Assembly (NCBI RefSeq): GCF_016901225.1 | Contig: NZ_JAFEUL010000003.1 | Span: forward strand, 62,001 to 126,000 | DNA from: Actibacterium sp. 188UL27-1 | Lineage (GTDB): Bacteria > Pseudomonadota > Alphaproteobacteria > Rhodobacterales > Rhodobacteraceae | DNA: 64,000 nucleotides | Reading direction: 5' to 3' | Part shown: positions 17,474 through 25,726 of the stretch, in pieces | Layout: each line of letters begins with the position of its first letter | How positions within the stretch are numbered: the first letter of the stretch is position 1 | Notes under the pieces: generated by a model | Database searches by the model: none | Seen by the model: only the letters and a program-made list of their open reading frames with translations | What the model was told of the DNA's origin: nothing | Made by a program: the position numbers and the translations under genes

Positions 17474-18492
17474 CCATGTGGCGTTTCGCTGTCCTGATCT
17501 ATGCCGCCATGGCAAGCGCCGGGTTGGCAGACATAGGCAAGCATGACATTGACTCGCTAACGACGGCCATTCGCGGATATGAGAATGAGCAGGCGTCCTT
17601 GGCCGAAAGTCTGGCAAAGGCGCGCGTAGCGGAACAGACCCAAACACTGGTTTTTCAGGCACAGCGGGACGAGATCGCCCGCCTGACGACCATCCTGGCC
17701 ATGATGTCCCGCCAGGGCGACGCGGCACCGTTAGCCCATCCCGGTGGGCCGATCGCGGCTTCGCGGGCCGAGATGTTGCTCGTTGGTCTAAGGCCGGAAC
17801 TAGAGAGACGTGCGACATCGCTAAGGAGCAGCCTTGCAACCCTTATGCAAGCCCGGTCTGCCGTGAAAACTGCGGAAACCGCCATGCAGGATGCCGCATC
17901 AAAGGCCGAGACTGCACGCTCTGATCTGACCGCCGCCATGGCGGCCCGCACAGATATCCCCACGCGATTTCTATCCGACCCAGCCCAGATGGCCGGATTG
18001 CTGGCAGCGACCACGACGCTGGCCGAGTTCAGCGATGGTTTGGGTGCTGCACCAGGCCCGGCCGCGACAGAAATGGCTGAGCTTAAAGGTCGGTTGCCAT
18101 GGCCGGTGGGAGAGCAGGTTGCCCGGACCGCCAAAGAGGGCGCATTGATCCTGAATGTTGCACCGCAGACCCTGGTGACCGCGCCGATGGCTGCGACAAT
18201 CCGCTATGCGGGACCGTTGCTGGATTTGGGGCAGGTGATCGTGTTAGAGCCCGAAGCCGGAACACATCTGATCCTGGCGCGGATGGACAAGGTATATGGA
18301 ACACCGGGAGAAATCGTTGAGGCTGGTGCGCCATTGGGCCTGACAGGGGTATCCAAGCCGAAGGATGCCCATTCCGTGGAACGCGGAGAAGTGAGTGGCG
18401 CCCCGGCGCCGGAAACGCTCTATATAGGGTTAAGAGTTAAACAAACGCCCATGGATCCGGCAGACTGGTTCGCCGGGGCAAAGGACGGATAG
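17470..18492 (+). CDS. EnvC-like murein hydrolase activator, degenerate M23 domain
   Basis: The 340-residue exported protein has a signal peptide ending near GLADI, then a long coiled coil (about 25-170) and a C-terminal LytM/M23-like fold from about 225 (TLVTAPMAATIRYAGPLLDLGQVIVLEPE). The catalytic His residues of active M23 enzymes are missing: the region expected to carry HxH reads LILARMDKV. It should therefore regulate amidases rather than cut peptidoglycan, as EnvC does. It sits between gpmI and ctpA, its standard place in alphaproteobacteria. Met3 (17476) is an alternative start. Confidence 0.88.
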   Translation: MTMWRFAVLIYAAMASAGLADIGKHDIDSLTTAIRGYENEQASLAESLAKARVAEQTQTLVFQAQRDEIARLTTILAMMSRQGDAAPLAHPGGPIAASRAEMLLVGLRPELERRATSLRSSLATLMQARSAVKTAETAMQDAASKAETARSDLTAAMAARTDIPTRFLSDPAQMAGLLAATTTLAEFSDGLGAAPGPAATEMAELKGRLPWPVGEQVARTAKEGALILNVAPQTLVTAPMAATIRYAGPLLDLGQVIVLEPEAGTHLILARMDKVYGTPGEIVEAGAPLGLTGVSKPKDAHSVERGEVSGAPAPETLYIGLRVKQTPMDPADWFAGAKDG

Positions 18493-18499
18493 GAGCAAG

Positions 18500-19837
18500 A
18501 TGAAAAAGTTCGTGATGGCCGCATTGGGAGGCACCCTGGCCGGTGCTGTGATCACCACCCAGGTGGCTGGTCCGTTGATTGCCCAAGAGACGGAGCGCAA
18601 GACCAGCATTTACGAGCAGCTTGATCTGTTTGGCGACATCTTTGAACGGATCCGCGCGCAATATGTCGAAGAGGTCGATGAAAGCGAGCTGATCGAAGCG
18701 GCAATTAACGGAATGCTGACCTCGCTCGACCCCCATTCCAGCTACCTGTCGCCAAAAGATGCCAGCGATATGCGGGTACAGACCCGCGGCGAGTTTGGTG
18801 GGCTGGGGATAGAGGTCACGCAAGAAGAAGGCTTTGTGAAAGTCGTCTCGCCCATCGATGACACACCCGCGGATGAGGCGGGGATCGAAGCTGGCGATTT
18901 CATCACCCATGTCGACGGCGAAAGTGTTCTGGGGCTGACCCTGGATGATGCTGTGGAACTCATGCGCGGCCCCGTGGGCAGCGAAATTGTGATCACCGTG
19001 GTGCGCGAAGGCGCGGATGAACCCTTCGACGTCACCATCATTCGCGACACGATCACCCTGACCGCCGTTCGTACCAGAACCCAAGGCGAAACAGTCGTTT
19101 TGCGGGTGACGACGTTCAACGATCAGACCTTCCCCAACTTGCAATCCGGTCTTGAGAAGGCCGTGGAAGAAGCTGGCGGCATGGAGGCGGTCAACGGCTT
19201 TGTCCTTGATCTGCGCAACAATCCGGGCGGTCTGCTCACGCAAGCCATCAAGGTGTCCGATGCCTTCCTGGAGAAGGGAGAGATCGTTTCGACCCGGGGT
19301 CGCGATCCGCAAGATGGGGATCGCTACAATGCCGAGCCAGGTGATCTGGCTGTTGGCAAACCGATGGTCGTGCTGATCAATGGCGGGTCTGCCTCCGCGT
19401 CCGAGATTGTCGCCGGAGCCTTGCAGGATCATCGCCGTGCGATTGTGGTTGGCGAAAAGAGCTTTGGCAAAGGATCTGTCCAGACGGTGATGCCATTGCG
19501 TGGTGACGGCGCGATGCGCCTGACCACCGCGCGGTATTACACCCCATCGGGCCGCTCGATCCAGGCGCTGGGCGTGTCACCGGACATCGTGGTGGTTCAA
19601 CCCCGCACCAACCTGGAAGCCGAGACCGAGGAAGAGGAGAGCAACCGCCCCAGCCGGTCGGAAGCCGACCTACGCGGCAGCTTGGACAACGACTCGGTCA
19701 GCGAAGATGAACGCCGGATCATTGAGGCTGACCGCAAGAAAGCCGAAGACGCGGCCAAATTGCGCGAAGAGGACTATCAGCTGGCCTACGCCATCGACAT
19801 CCTGAAGGGCCTTTCAGCCATCGACAGCCCGGAATGA
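18500..19837 (+). CDS. ctpA: Carboxy-terminal processing protease, S41 family
   Basis: A 445-residue periplasmic serine protease with an N-terminal export segment (FVMAALGGTLAGAVITT), a PDZ domain at about 90-170 (GGLGIEVTQEEGFVKVVSPIDDTPADEAGI), and an S41 catalytic domain. The Ser of GGSASASEIVAGAL and the Lys of GEKSFGKGSVQ form the catalytic dyad. The charged tail is rich in Glu, Arg and Lys. GGAGCAAG precedes the start. With the adjacent EnvC-like protein it probably trims cell-wall enzymes or their adaptors. Confidence 0.95.
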   Translation: MKKFVMAALGGTLAGAVITTQVAGPLIAQETERKTSIYEQLDLFGDIFERIRAQYVEEVDESELIEAAINGMLTSLDPHSSYLSPKDASDMRVQTRGEFGGLGIEVTQEEGFVKVVSPIDDTPADEAGIEAGDFITHVDGESVLGLTLDDAVELMRGPVGSEIVITVVREGADEPFDVTIIRDTITLTAVRTRTQGETVVLRVTTFNDQTFPNLQSGLEKAVEEAGGMEAVNGFVLDLRNNPGGLLTQAIKVSDAFLEKGEIVSTRGRDPQDGDRYNAEPGDLAVGKPMVVLINGGSASASEIVAGALQDHRRAIVVGEKSFGKGSVQTVMPLRGDGAMRLTTARYYTPSGRSIQALGVSPDIVVVQPRTNLEAETEEEESNRPSRSEADLRGSLDNDSVSEDERRIIEADRKKAEDAAKLREEDYQLAYAIDILKGLSAIDSPE

Positions 19838-19845
19838 TACACCGG

Positions 19846-19870
19846 GCGGGGTCGTGTCACGGCCCCGCTT
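19846..19870 (+). terminator. Strong GC hairpin after ctpA
   Basis: GCGGGGTCGTG pairs with CACGGCCCCGC (one G-U pair), starting 9 nt after the ctpA stop. Only two T follow the stem, so a full intrinsic terminator is uncertain, but the stem is very stable and separates ctpA from rppH. Confidence 0.45.
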
Positions 19871-19893
19871 AGGCCCCTTGTTAGGTTAAATCC

Positions 19894-20370
19894 ATGACGC
19901 ACCATGATCTGCCATACCGGCCCTGCGTGGGCGTGATGCTGTTGAACGCAGATGGCCATGTCTTTGTGGGCCAGCGTTTGGACAGTGACCTCGTTGCCTG
20001 GCAAATGCCGCAAGGGGGTATCGATCCAGGCGAAGATCCCAGGACAGCTGCCCTGCGGGAGTTGGAGGAAGAAACGGGTATTACCTCCAACCTGGTGACA
20101 GTCATGGATGAGACGTCAGATTGGCTGGCCTATGACCTGCCTGACAGCCTGCAAGGTAAATTGTGGGGCGGGCGCTTTCGGGGGCAAAAGCAGCTTTGGG
20201 TCCTGATGCGGTTCGACGGCAGCGACGCTCAAGTCAATATTCAGACCAGCGAACCCGAATTTTCCGATTGGCGCTGGCTGCCACCGGGTGAATTGTCGGC
20301 CAATATCGTGCCGTTCAAGCGTGAGATCTATGAACAGGTTCTTGACGCTTTTCGGGGACACTTTCCATGA
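19894..20370 (+). CDS. rppH: RNA pyrophosphohydrolase RppH (Nudix)
   Basis: RppH removes pyrophosphate from 5' ends of transcripts, starting mRNA decay, and also hydrolyses dinucleoside polyphosphates. The Nudix box is complete: GGIDPGEDPRTAALRELEEETGI. N-terminal YRPCVGVMLLNADGHVFVGQR, LWGGRFRGQKQLW and WLPPGELSANIVPFKR are typical of the RppH subfamily. Length is 158 residues. Its stop overlaps the next gene by 4 nt. Confidence 0.95.
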   Translation: MTHHDLPYRPCVGVMLLNADGHVFVGQRLDSDLVAWQMPQGGIDPGEDPRTAALRELEEETGITSNLVTVMDETSDWLAYDLPDSLQGKLWGGRFRGQKQLWVLMRFDGSDAQVNIQTSEPEFSDWRWLPPGELSANIVPFKREIYEQVLDAFRGHFP

Positions 20371-20852
20371 AACAGGTGTTTGGTTTGATGACAGCGCTGT
20401 TGATCTGTGGTCAGGCTCAGGCACTGAGCTGCATGCGACCCGACCCCGTGGCCAGCTATATCAATGCCTCTGAGGCGTCAGACGTATATTACGTCATTCT
20501 CGGCCAGGTTACCCTGGACGGCCCTGCCCCCGTACGCCCTGACACGGGTACCTTCCATGAAGCCCCGGATTTGACGGCATCGGGTCGCGTCACGGGAAAG
20601 GCGCTGGGGCCCCAGGGCTTTCAGAAATCGGTAAATCTGCGGGTCGATGTTACAAGTATGTGCGCCGGTCCGTGGTGTGGCGACTTTCCGGGCCAGGAAC
20701 GTGCATTGATCTTTGTAAAACAGTCCCAACCGCGCGCTGTCATCCAGATGGATCCCTGTGGCACCCAGTATTTCAGCAAGCCTGCGCCCGAGATGCTGGC
20801 TGACGTTGAAATGTGCCATCGCGGTGGCGCCTGTGAACCAGCGGAATTCTAA
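20367..20852 (+). CDS. Secreted cysteine-containing protein, unknown function
   Basis: A 161-residue protein with a signal peptide (QVFGLMTALLICGQAQA) and six or more Cys in the mature chain (SCMRPDP, SMCAGPWCGDF, DPCGTQYF, EMCHRGGACEP), suggesting a disulfide-stabilised periplasmic protein. It is translationally coupled to rppH through ATGA. No family is recognised and the pairing with rppH gives no functional hint. Confidence 0.75.
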   Translation: MKQVFGLMTALLICGQAQALSCMRPDPVASYINASEASDVYYVILGQVTLDGPAPVRPDTGTFHEAPDLTASGRVTGKALGPQGFQKSVNLRVDVTSMCAGPWCGDFPGQERALIFVKQSQPRAVIQMDPCGTQYFSKPAPEMLADVEMCHRGGACEPAEF

Positions 20853-21090
20853 TCGGCGCGCGAGCCTGTGACCCACCGGAAGTTTTGAGCCCAGCCGCGG
20901 TCGATCGCTGCTTTGAGCCATTGCACCTTGTCGATCCCGTTCATTATTTGTTAACTTGAAGAGCAAGCATAACGCGACGAATTGGTACCTTGCCGATTTG
21001 GTCGTTGAGCCAGCCCTCCCCCCGAAACCAAACGCTAAAGGGTAGGCCGCTCATGCGCGCAGCAGTTGCCATCGACACGTCATCAGCCAT
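20849..21090 (-). other. Two short overlapping open frames in the gap before exbB
   Basis: The 315-nt gap 20853-21167 carries two minus-strand frames: 48 codons at 20944-21090 (starts MADDVSMATAARMSG, then LPFSVWFRGEGWLND) and 31 codons at 20849-20944 (starts MNGIDKVQWLKAAIDRGW). The second start overlaps the first stop (TAATG). The upper frame stays open into the antisense of exbB. The residue pattern looks protein-like, but neither has a clear ribosome-binding site. They may be a gene remnant or chance. The exbB promoter must also lie here. Confidence 0.25.
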
Positions 21091-21167
21091 CTTCCCAGGT
21101 ACTATGGGGCAGGCTTCATCCCAGGAGATCGCCCAATCCGATCCGCGATCCGGGGAAGAGGCATAAT

Positions 21168-21869
21168 ATGCTGGATACTGTCCCCGACGCCCTTGGCGAA
21201 GTCCAGCAGTTCCTGGCGCAAGGCGGTCCGGCGATGTGGGTCATTGCGGGCCTCTCCGTGGTCACAGTTGCCTTGATCCTGTGGAAGCTTTGGCGCCTGT
21301 TAATCCTCGGGGCCTGGGCCGGTGCGCGGGCGCGGGATGCTGTGCGGCTGTGGCGATGCGGCGACGGGGATACCGCATTGTCCGCGGTCGACAGGGCGAG
21401 GGATCTTAGGTCGCGCGTCGTACACAGCGCCTTGACCAGCCTTACCAGCACCGCGGTGCCCGAAGACCATATGCGGGAGGAGACGGAGCGGATTGCCCAG
21501 ATCGAGCTAGCCCGCACCCGCAGCGGTCTGCGTGCCCTTGAACTTATCGCGACAATCGCCCCGCTGATTGGCCTGTTAGGAACCGTGCTTGGCATGATCG
21601 AGGCGTTTCAAGCCTTGCAGGACGCAGGATCCCGCGCTGATCCAGCTGCTTTGGCAGGTGGCATATGGGAGGCGCTTTTGACCACAGCGGCAGGAATGGC
21701 CGTGGCAATCCCGGCCTCTGCTGCGCTGACTTGGTTCGAAAGCATTGCCGATCGCGTGCAGGCCGATATTGAAGATCTGGCCACTCAGATCTTTACCGGA
21801 AGGCATCGCGGTCATCCTCCTCAACATGGGGCCACCCCGCCGGCAGCCTTCACCGCGGTGGCTGAGTAA
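21168..21869 (+). CDS. exbB: TonB-system proton channel ExbB (MotA/TolQ/ExbB family)
   Basis: This 233-residue inner-membrane protein has a first membrane segment at about 20-40 (AMWVIAGLSVVTVALILWKLWRL) and a pair at about 125-200. It carries the family signature LELIATIAPLIGLLGTVLGMIEAFQAL and LLTTAAGMAVAIPASAALTWF. It forms the pentameric stator that uses the proton gradient with ExbD to energise TonB. The start at 21168 has GGGGAAGAGG about 7 nt upstream; a frame to 21066 is open but uncharacteristic. First gene of exbB-exbD-exbD-tonB. Confidence 0.93.
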   Translation: MLDTVPDALGEVQQFLAQGGPAMWVIAGLSVVTVALILWKLWRLLILGAWAGARARDAVRLWRCGDGDTALSAVDRARDLRSRVVHSALTSLTSTAVPEDHMREETERIAQIELARTRSGLRALELIATIAPLIGLLGTVLGMIEAFQALQDAGSRADPAALAGGIWEALLTTAAGMAVAIPASAALTWFESIADRVQADIEDLATQIFTGRHRGHPPQHGATPPAAFTAVAE

Positions 21870-22252
21870 TGCTGCGACTTGGTCCACGCAGGCGTGCACG
21901 CCGCCCCAGTTTGACCCCGATGATCGATGTGGTCTTTCTGCTGCTGGTCTTTTTCATGCTGGCCTCCCGCTTTGGCATCGATACCGTGATGCCGCTGAAC
22001 CTGGCTGGATCCCAGGGTGAGCAAAGAAATCAGGGGCCGCCGCGCCTGATTGATGTTTTATCGGACGGTCTACGGCTGAACGGAGTGGCCGTTGCGGAAC
22101 ATGCCCTGGCGGTCCAGCTTGCCCCATTGGTCGAAACGGAAAGCGATCTGATCGTGATACGGGCCGGGGAGGGTGTGGTTCTCCAACGTCTGGTGGAAAC
22201 GATGGCAATGTTGAAAGCGGCGGGCCACGTGTCATTCGTTATGGTGGAGTAA
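21869..22252 (+). CDS. exbD: ExbD-type biopolymer transport protein, canonical copy
   Basis: A 127-residue protein with one N-terminal membrane helix (PSLTPMIDVVFLLLVFFMLAS) and a periplasmic domain. The essential proton-carrying aspartate of the family is present as Asp20 in TPMIDVVF. It overlaps the exbB stop by one base and is followed 4 nt later by a second exbD-like gene. It should pair with ExbB in the TonB motor. Confidence 0.93.
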   Translation: MLRLGPRRRARRPSLTPMIDVVFLLLVFFMLASRFGIDTVMPLNLAGSQGEQRNQGPPRLIDVLSDGLRLNGVAVAEHALAVQLAPLVETESDLIVIRAGEGVVLQRLVETMAMLKAAGHVSFVMVE

Positions 22253-22256
22253 GGCG

Positions 22257-22646
22257 ATGCGATTGCCCACCAGACCCCGCCGGACCCGGCCGGAAAGCAT
22301 CGTTCCGATGATCAATGTCGTATTCTTGTTGCTGATCTTTTTCCTGATGACGGCAGAGATCGCACCACCGGAACCCTTCCCCGTAGCCTTGCCCACGGCG
22401 GAGCAGGAGGAGCGCGCCGAAGGTGATCTGGTGCTCCATATCTCTGCCGGGGGCGAGGTGGCCTTTGGTGAGCATACCGGTGAGGCAGCGATCGCGGCCG
22501 TGAAAGAGGTTGCGATGGTCCAAGAGGGCACACCGCTTGAACTTCGCGCCGATAACCAGGCCAAAGGGGCTGTGATCGCGGCTCTGTTGACCCAGCTGGG
22601 GCAATTGGGCGTGACACGCGTTGCCCTCGTAACGGCGGCACCATGA
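22257..22646 (+). CDS. Second ExbD-type protein, conserved Asp replaced by Asn
   Basis: A 129-residue paralogue of the preceding protein with the same layout: membrane helix ESIVPMINVVFLLLIFFLMTA, then a periplasmic domain ending in LTQLGQLGVTRVALVT. The position of the proton-carrying Asp is Asn20 (codon AAT 22314-22316). A homodimer of this protein should not conduct protons. It may form a heterodimer with the canonical copy in the ExbB pentamer; that is inference. Its stop overlaps the tonB start by 4 nt. Confidence 0.9.
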   Translation: MRLPTRPRRTRPESIVPMINVVFLLLIFFLMTAEIAPPEPFPVALPTAEQEERAEGDLVLHISAGGEVAFGEHTGEAAIAAVKEVAMVQEGTPLELRADNQAKGAVIAALLTQLGQLGVTRVALVTAAP

Positions 22647-23644
22647 AGTTTGCGCGCATCCTCGAATGGGGCGTCTTTGGCGGATTTGCTCTTTTGATCC
22701 ATCTCGCGCTGTTTCTGCAGGTGCCCTCGGGGGCCCAGGGCGACGCAGGTGCCGGAGGTGATAGTGATGTGAGCCTGCAGGCGATGACACCGCATCTGGC
22801 CGCCATGATTGCCAGTGTCGATCTGGCCGATGAGGTCGAAAAACCGAATGCCGTGACAGCGGACAACGTGGCCCAGGTGGCTTCGGTTCAAGCGACACGT
22901 CCATCGGTCGCCCCGGCCAAGGTTGCGTCCCCCCCGGAAGATCAGGCTGTATCCGCTACAACCTCAGTACCGGTGACCCAATCGCTGAACGTGCCGCAAT
23001 CCGTGGGCGTGGCGCCAGTGGCACCCACGATGCAAGCTGCCCCGGCGGCACAACAGGTGGCGCCTGTCGCACCAACTGACCAGGCCCCGCCAGAGGTCGT
23101 GGCGGCCTTGCCCTCTGATCCGGACAGCAGCGCGCTGTCACCTGAAGTGTCGCGCGTACCACCCCCGCGACCTGACCGGCCCAAAGCGGCGCCAGAGCCC
23201 ACGAACCAGGCCGCGGCACGAGATCCGGCACAACGCCCAAGGGCGGCAGAACCGGATAGAAATCAAGCAACCCGATCCCAAAATCAAAGGCAGGCGGCAG
23301 GCCAGGGGAGCGGGGCCAGGGCCGGGGCCGATAGGTCTGGCACGGCCAGCCTTTCCCGGGCAGAGCGGCGGAACCTCATGGCGCAATGGGGCAGCCAGAT
23401 CCGCACGCGCATTGATCGTCGCAAATCGCGCGCCGTTCGCGCGCGTGGATCGGTGACCGTGAACATTGTGGTGGCGGTGAACGGTCAGCTTGCCGGAGTG
23501 TCGGTGGCGCGCAGTTCGGGAGATCGCACCCTTGACCGTGCGGCAATGCAGGCCGTTCAACGGGCCGGGCGTTTCCCAAAGGCGCCATCTGGCATCAGGG
23601 GGCGCAGCCATAGCTTTAACCTTGCGATCCGGTTCGACGGGTAG
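22643..23644 (+). CDS. tonB: TonB-like energy transducer
   Basis: The 333-residue protein has an N-terminal membrane anchor (GVFGGFALLIHLALFLQVP), a long Pro/Ala/Gln/Glu-rich periplasmic spacer (about 40-240), and a C-terminal TonB domain. That domain reads GSVTVNIVVAVNGQLAGVSVARSSGDRTLDRAAMQAVQRAGRFPKAP. It delivers energy to outer-membrane receptors such as the HmuR-like receptor 9.5 kb away. It is the last gene of the operon and faces the DUF1513 gene across 15 nt. Confidence 0.92.
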   Translation: MKFARILEWGVFGGFALLIHLALFLQVPSGAQGDAGAGGDSDVSLQAMTPHLAAMIASVDLADEVEKPNAVTADNVAQVASVQATRPSVAPAKVASPPEDQAVSATTSVPVTQSLNVPQSVGVAPVAPTMQAAPAAQQVAPVAPTDQAPPEVVAALPSDPDSSALSPEVSRVPPPRPDRPKAAPEPTNQAAARDPAQRPRAAEPDRNQATRSQNQRQAAGQGSGARAGADRSGTASLSRAERRNLMAQWGSQIRTRIDRRKSRAVRARGSVTVNIVVAVNGQLAGVSVARSSGDRTLDRAAMQAVQRAGRFPKAPSGIRGRSHSFNLAIRFDG

Positions 23645-23659
23645 CAGCGCGAGATCACG

Positions 23660-24730
23660 TCACCCGGCGATAGCGATCAGATGATTGTCCCACTGCAGAT
23701 CATGTTCGCGTGTCACCCATGTCGTGGCGATCGGAAACAGAACGCGGCCAAGGCCGGTTGTGAAAGCCAGATCATCGGCTGCGGGAGCCACACCACAGAT
23801 GTCCTGTTCAGTGATGGTGTCTTGGAATTGGCCAGAACGGTCAAAAATCAGCGCCAGACCGCCGCGGGGTCCGGTGACGGCAATCCGGCTATTGCGCGAT
23901 ACTGCGATGCTGCCTGCATAGCCCTGCATGCGCCGCTCATAACCATGTCCGGAGGCGCGAAAAGCGAGGGCCGCGCCACCGTCATGGGTGGCAAGTAATG
24001 GTGGCACATCAGACAGATCCCCCTGCCATTGACAGGCGATGGCGACCCGGCCGTCCCCATGCACCGCAAGATGCCGGATTGAGTTCTTGTGCCACTCCAC
24101 CGGTGGTTCGATTTGATCTGCGACCACCCCGTCCAGCGACAGATAGGTCAGATTGGGGCGCATCGTCGGCAGGTTCAACTTCGTACGGCCGGTATCGGGG
24201 TGAGTTTCTATCCCACCGTTGGCCACGACCATCCGCCGGCCATCAGGCATCAGTTTCAGGTCATGGGGGCCGATGCCGCCGCTGGAAAAGGCGGTGAGGC
24301 GGGCATAATCGCCGGTGCGCCAAACGCCAACCATGCCGCGGGCGTTTTCAAAGTCATTCTCCGCGGTGAACAGAAGCCCGCCATCGGCAGAGAAGGTGCC
24401 GTGACCACTGAAATGATGCCCCCCCGGCGCGGTCAGGCGCGCAATGACCGTGCCGGACGTACAGTTGATCACTAGTGCAAACGTACCGGGTCTGCGGGCA
24501 AAGGCGACGGCAACAGCGTGGTATGGATGGGCCGCGGAGGCATGGCCACGGTTGGGCAGAGGGATCTGGAAAAGTGGCGCGCCGTCATTGCTCAAACCGA
24601 ACAAGGCGTATTTGCCCGATGGCAAGCGCGCAGCCGCCAGATAAGCCGGGTTGCCCAAATCCGCCCAACCGCGCGTCGGGCAGAGCCCGGTTGCCAGCAG
24701 ACCGGCAAGAAAGGACCGCCGATCCGCCAT
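23660..24730 (-). CDS. DUF1513 protein, exported, beta-propeller-like
   Basis: A 356-residue protein with a Tat-like leader (MADRRSFLAGLLATGLCP) and repeated propeller-type strands (GHHFSGHGTFSADGGLLFTAEND, GIGPHDLKLMPDGRRMVVANGG). DUF1513 proteins accompany imelysin and di-haem oxidoreductase genes in iron-related loci; function is unknown. The ATG at 24728-24730 overlaps the imelysin stop by one base; a TTG one codon earlier is possible. Last gene of the minus-strand imelysin operon. Confidence 0.88.
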   Translation of the reverse strand: MADRRSFLAGLLATGLCPTRGWADLGNPAYLAAARLPSGKYALFGLSNDGAPLFQIPLPNRGHASAAHPYHAVAVAFARRPGTFALVINCTSGTVIARLTAPGGHHFSGHGTFSADGGLLFTAENDFENARGMVGVWRTGDYARLTAFSSGGIGPHDLKLMPDGRRMVVANGGIETHPDTGRTKLNLPTMRPNLTYLSLDGVVADQIEPPVEWHKNSIRHLAVHGDGRVAIACQWQGDLSDVPPLLATHDGGAALAFRASGHGYERRMQGYAGSIAVSRNSRIAVTGPRGGLALIFDRSGQFQDTITEQDICGVAPAADDLAFTTGLGRVLFPIATTWVTREHDLQWDNHLIAIAG

Positions 24731-25725
24731 CAATCGCCATCCAGTGAGTTAAAGCCCGTCGCGATACCAAGGCGCGGGCCCAGATCCTCCGCGACTTGTT
24801 GACGGATATCGGTGATCGATTGCTGCAAGACCTCGACCCGAAACCGCCCCTCGGGCGTGGCAACCGTGGCCAGAACCGGATCATCCAGCGCGGTGGCGCG
24901 GTTGATAGCGCGCCCAAAGGCCGCGTCCAGATCGGTATCGCCACCTGACAGAGCCGCTGCCAGATCGCGGGTCGCTGTCAGGGACAGCGTCACATGGTGC
25001 AGGGCCCGACCGGAGCGGCGCGCCTCAGCTCGATTCGGGCGCGGTTTGTCAAATGTGCCCATGGGGCGACCCAGTCGCGTCTCAGCGGTAAACTCCAGCC
25101 CGCTCGACAGGGCGGTAAACATCTGGCGCACCGCCTCATCCGGGCTGCGATACGTGTCATTCGATCCGGCGCCTCGCATCAGGTCGGCATAACCGCCCTC
25201 CCAATCGTCCAAGATCGCGGCAGCAGAAGCGGCTATTCCCTGGGTCAATGTTGTAATGAGCGTGCAGCGATATCCGACAGCCTCGTTTTGTTGAAACTGC
25301 GGATCATAAAGCAGGAGTTCGAGCGCATAAAATCCACGCGCCGCGACTGATACGGTTTGAAAGGCTTCGGGCGATCTGACGACCGGATCTTGATCCCGCA
25401 AAAGTGCTGCGAGCGTTTTGGGGGTGGCCCCGCGCGTATCCGGCCAGAAGGCAAGCGCAAAGGCGCGATCATCTTGTTCTGACGGGCCAAACCGCAGGTG
25501 ACTGACCATGATCCAGGCATCGAAAGCAGCGTGATAGGCCGTGTTCAGGTGCGCATTGCCGGGAGTGCAATCGGCCTGGGCGGCGTCCGCCAACCCCGCA
25601 GTCCTAGCTGCGAGCGCCTGATAGCCCGGAAGGATATGGTCATCGACGATCCCTGCGATATCCGGCGTTTCTGCCCAGGCTGGCATTGCGATCATGATCA
25701 GGATGGCGGCTTTCCAACTGCGCAT
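24730..25725 (-). CDS. Imelysin-family periplasmic protein with altered GxHxxE motif
   Basis: A 331-residue exported helical protein (signal MRSWKAAILIMIAMPAWA) with the imelysin/peptidase M75 layout: LNTAYHAAFDAWIMVSHLRFGP early on, then RGFYALELLLYDPQFQ. The diagnostic GxHxxE motif reads GFYALE, so the His is Tyr. The other imelysin in this operon keeps the motif. Imelysins such as EfeM/EfeO and IrpA are linked to iron uptake rather than proven proteolysis. It sits one base after the di-haem oxidoreductase. Confidence 0.87.
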   Translation of the reverse strand: MRSWKAAILIMIAMPAWAETPDIAGIVDDHILPGYQALAARTAGLADAAQADCTPGNAHLNTAYHAAFDAWIMVSHLRFGPSEQDDRAFALAFWPDTRGATPKTLAALLRDQDPVVRSPEAFQTVSVAARGFYALELLLYDPQFQQNEAVGYRCTLITTLTQGIAASAAAILDDWEGGYADLMRGAGSNDTYRSPDEAVRQMFTALSSGLEFTAETRLGRPMGTFDKPRPNRAEARRSGRALHHVTLSLTATRDLAAALSGGDTDLDAAFGRAINRATALDDPVLATVATPEGRFRVEVLQQSITDIRQQVAEDLGPRLGIATGFNSLDGD

Positions 25726-25726
25726 A

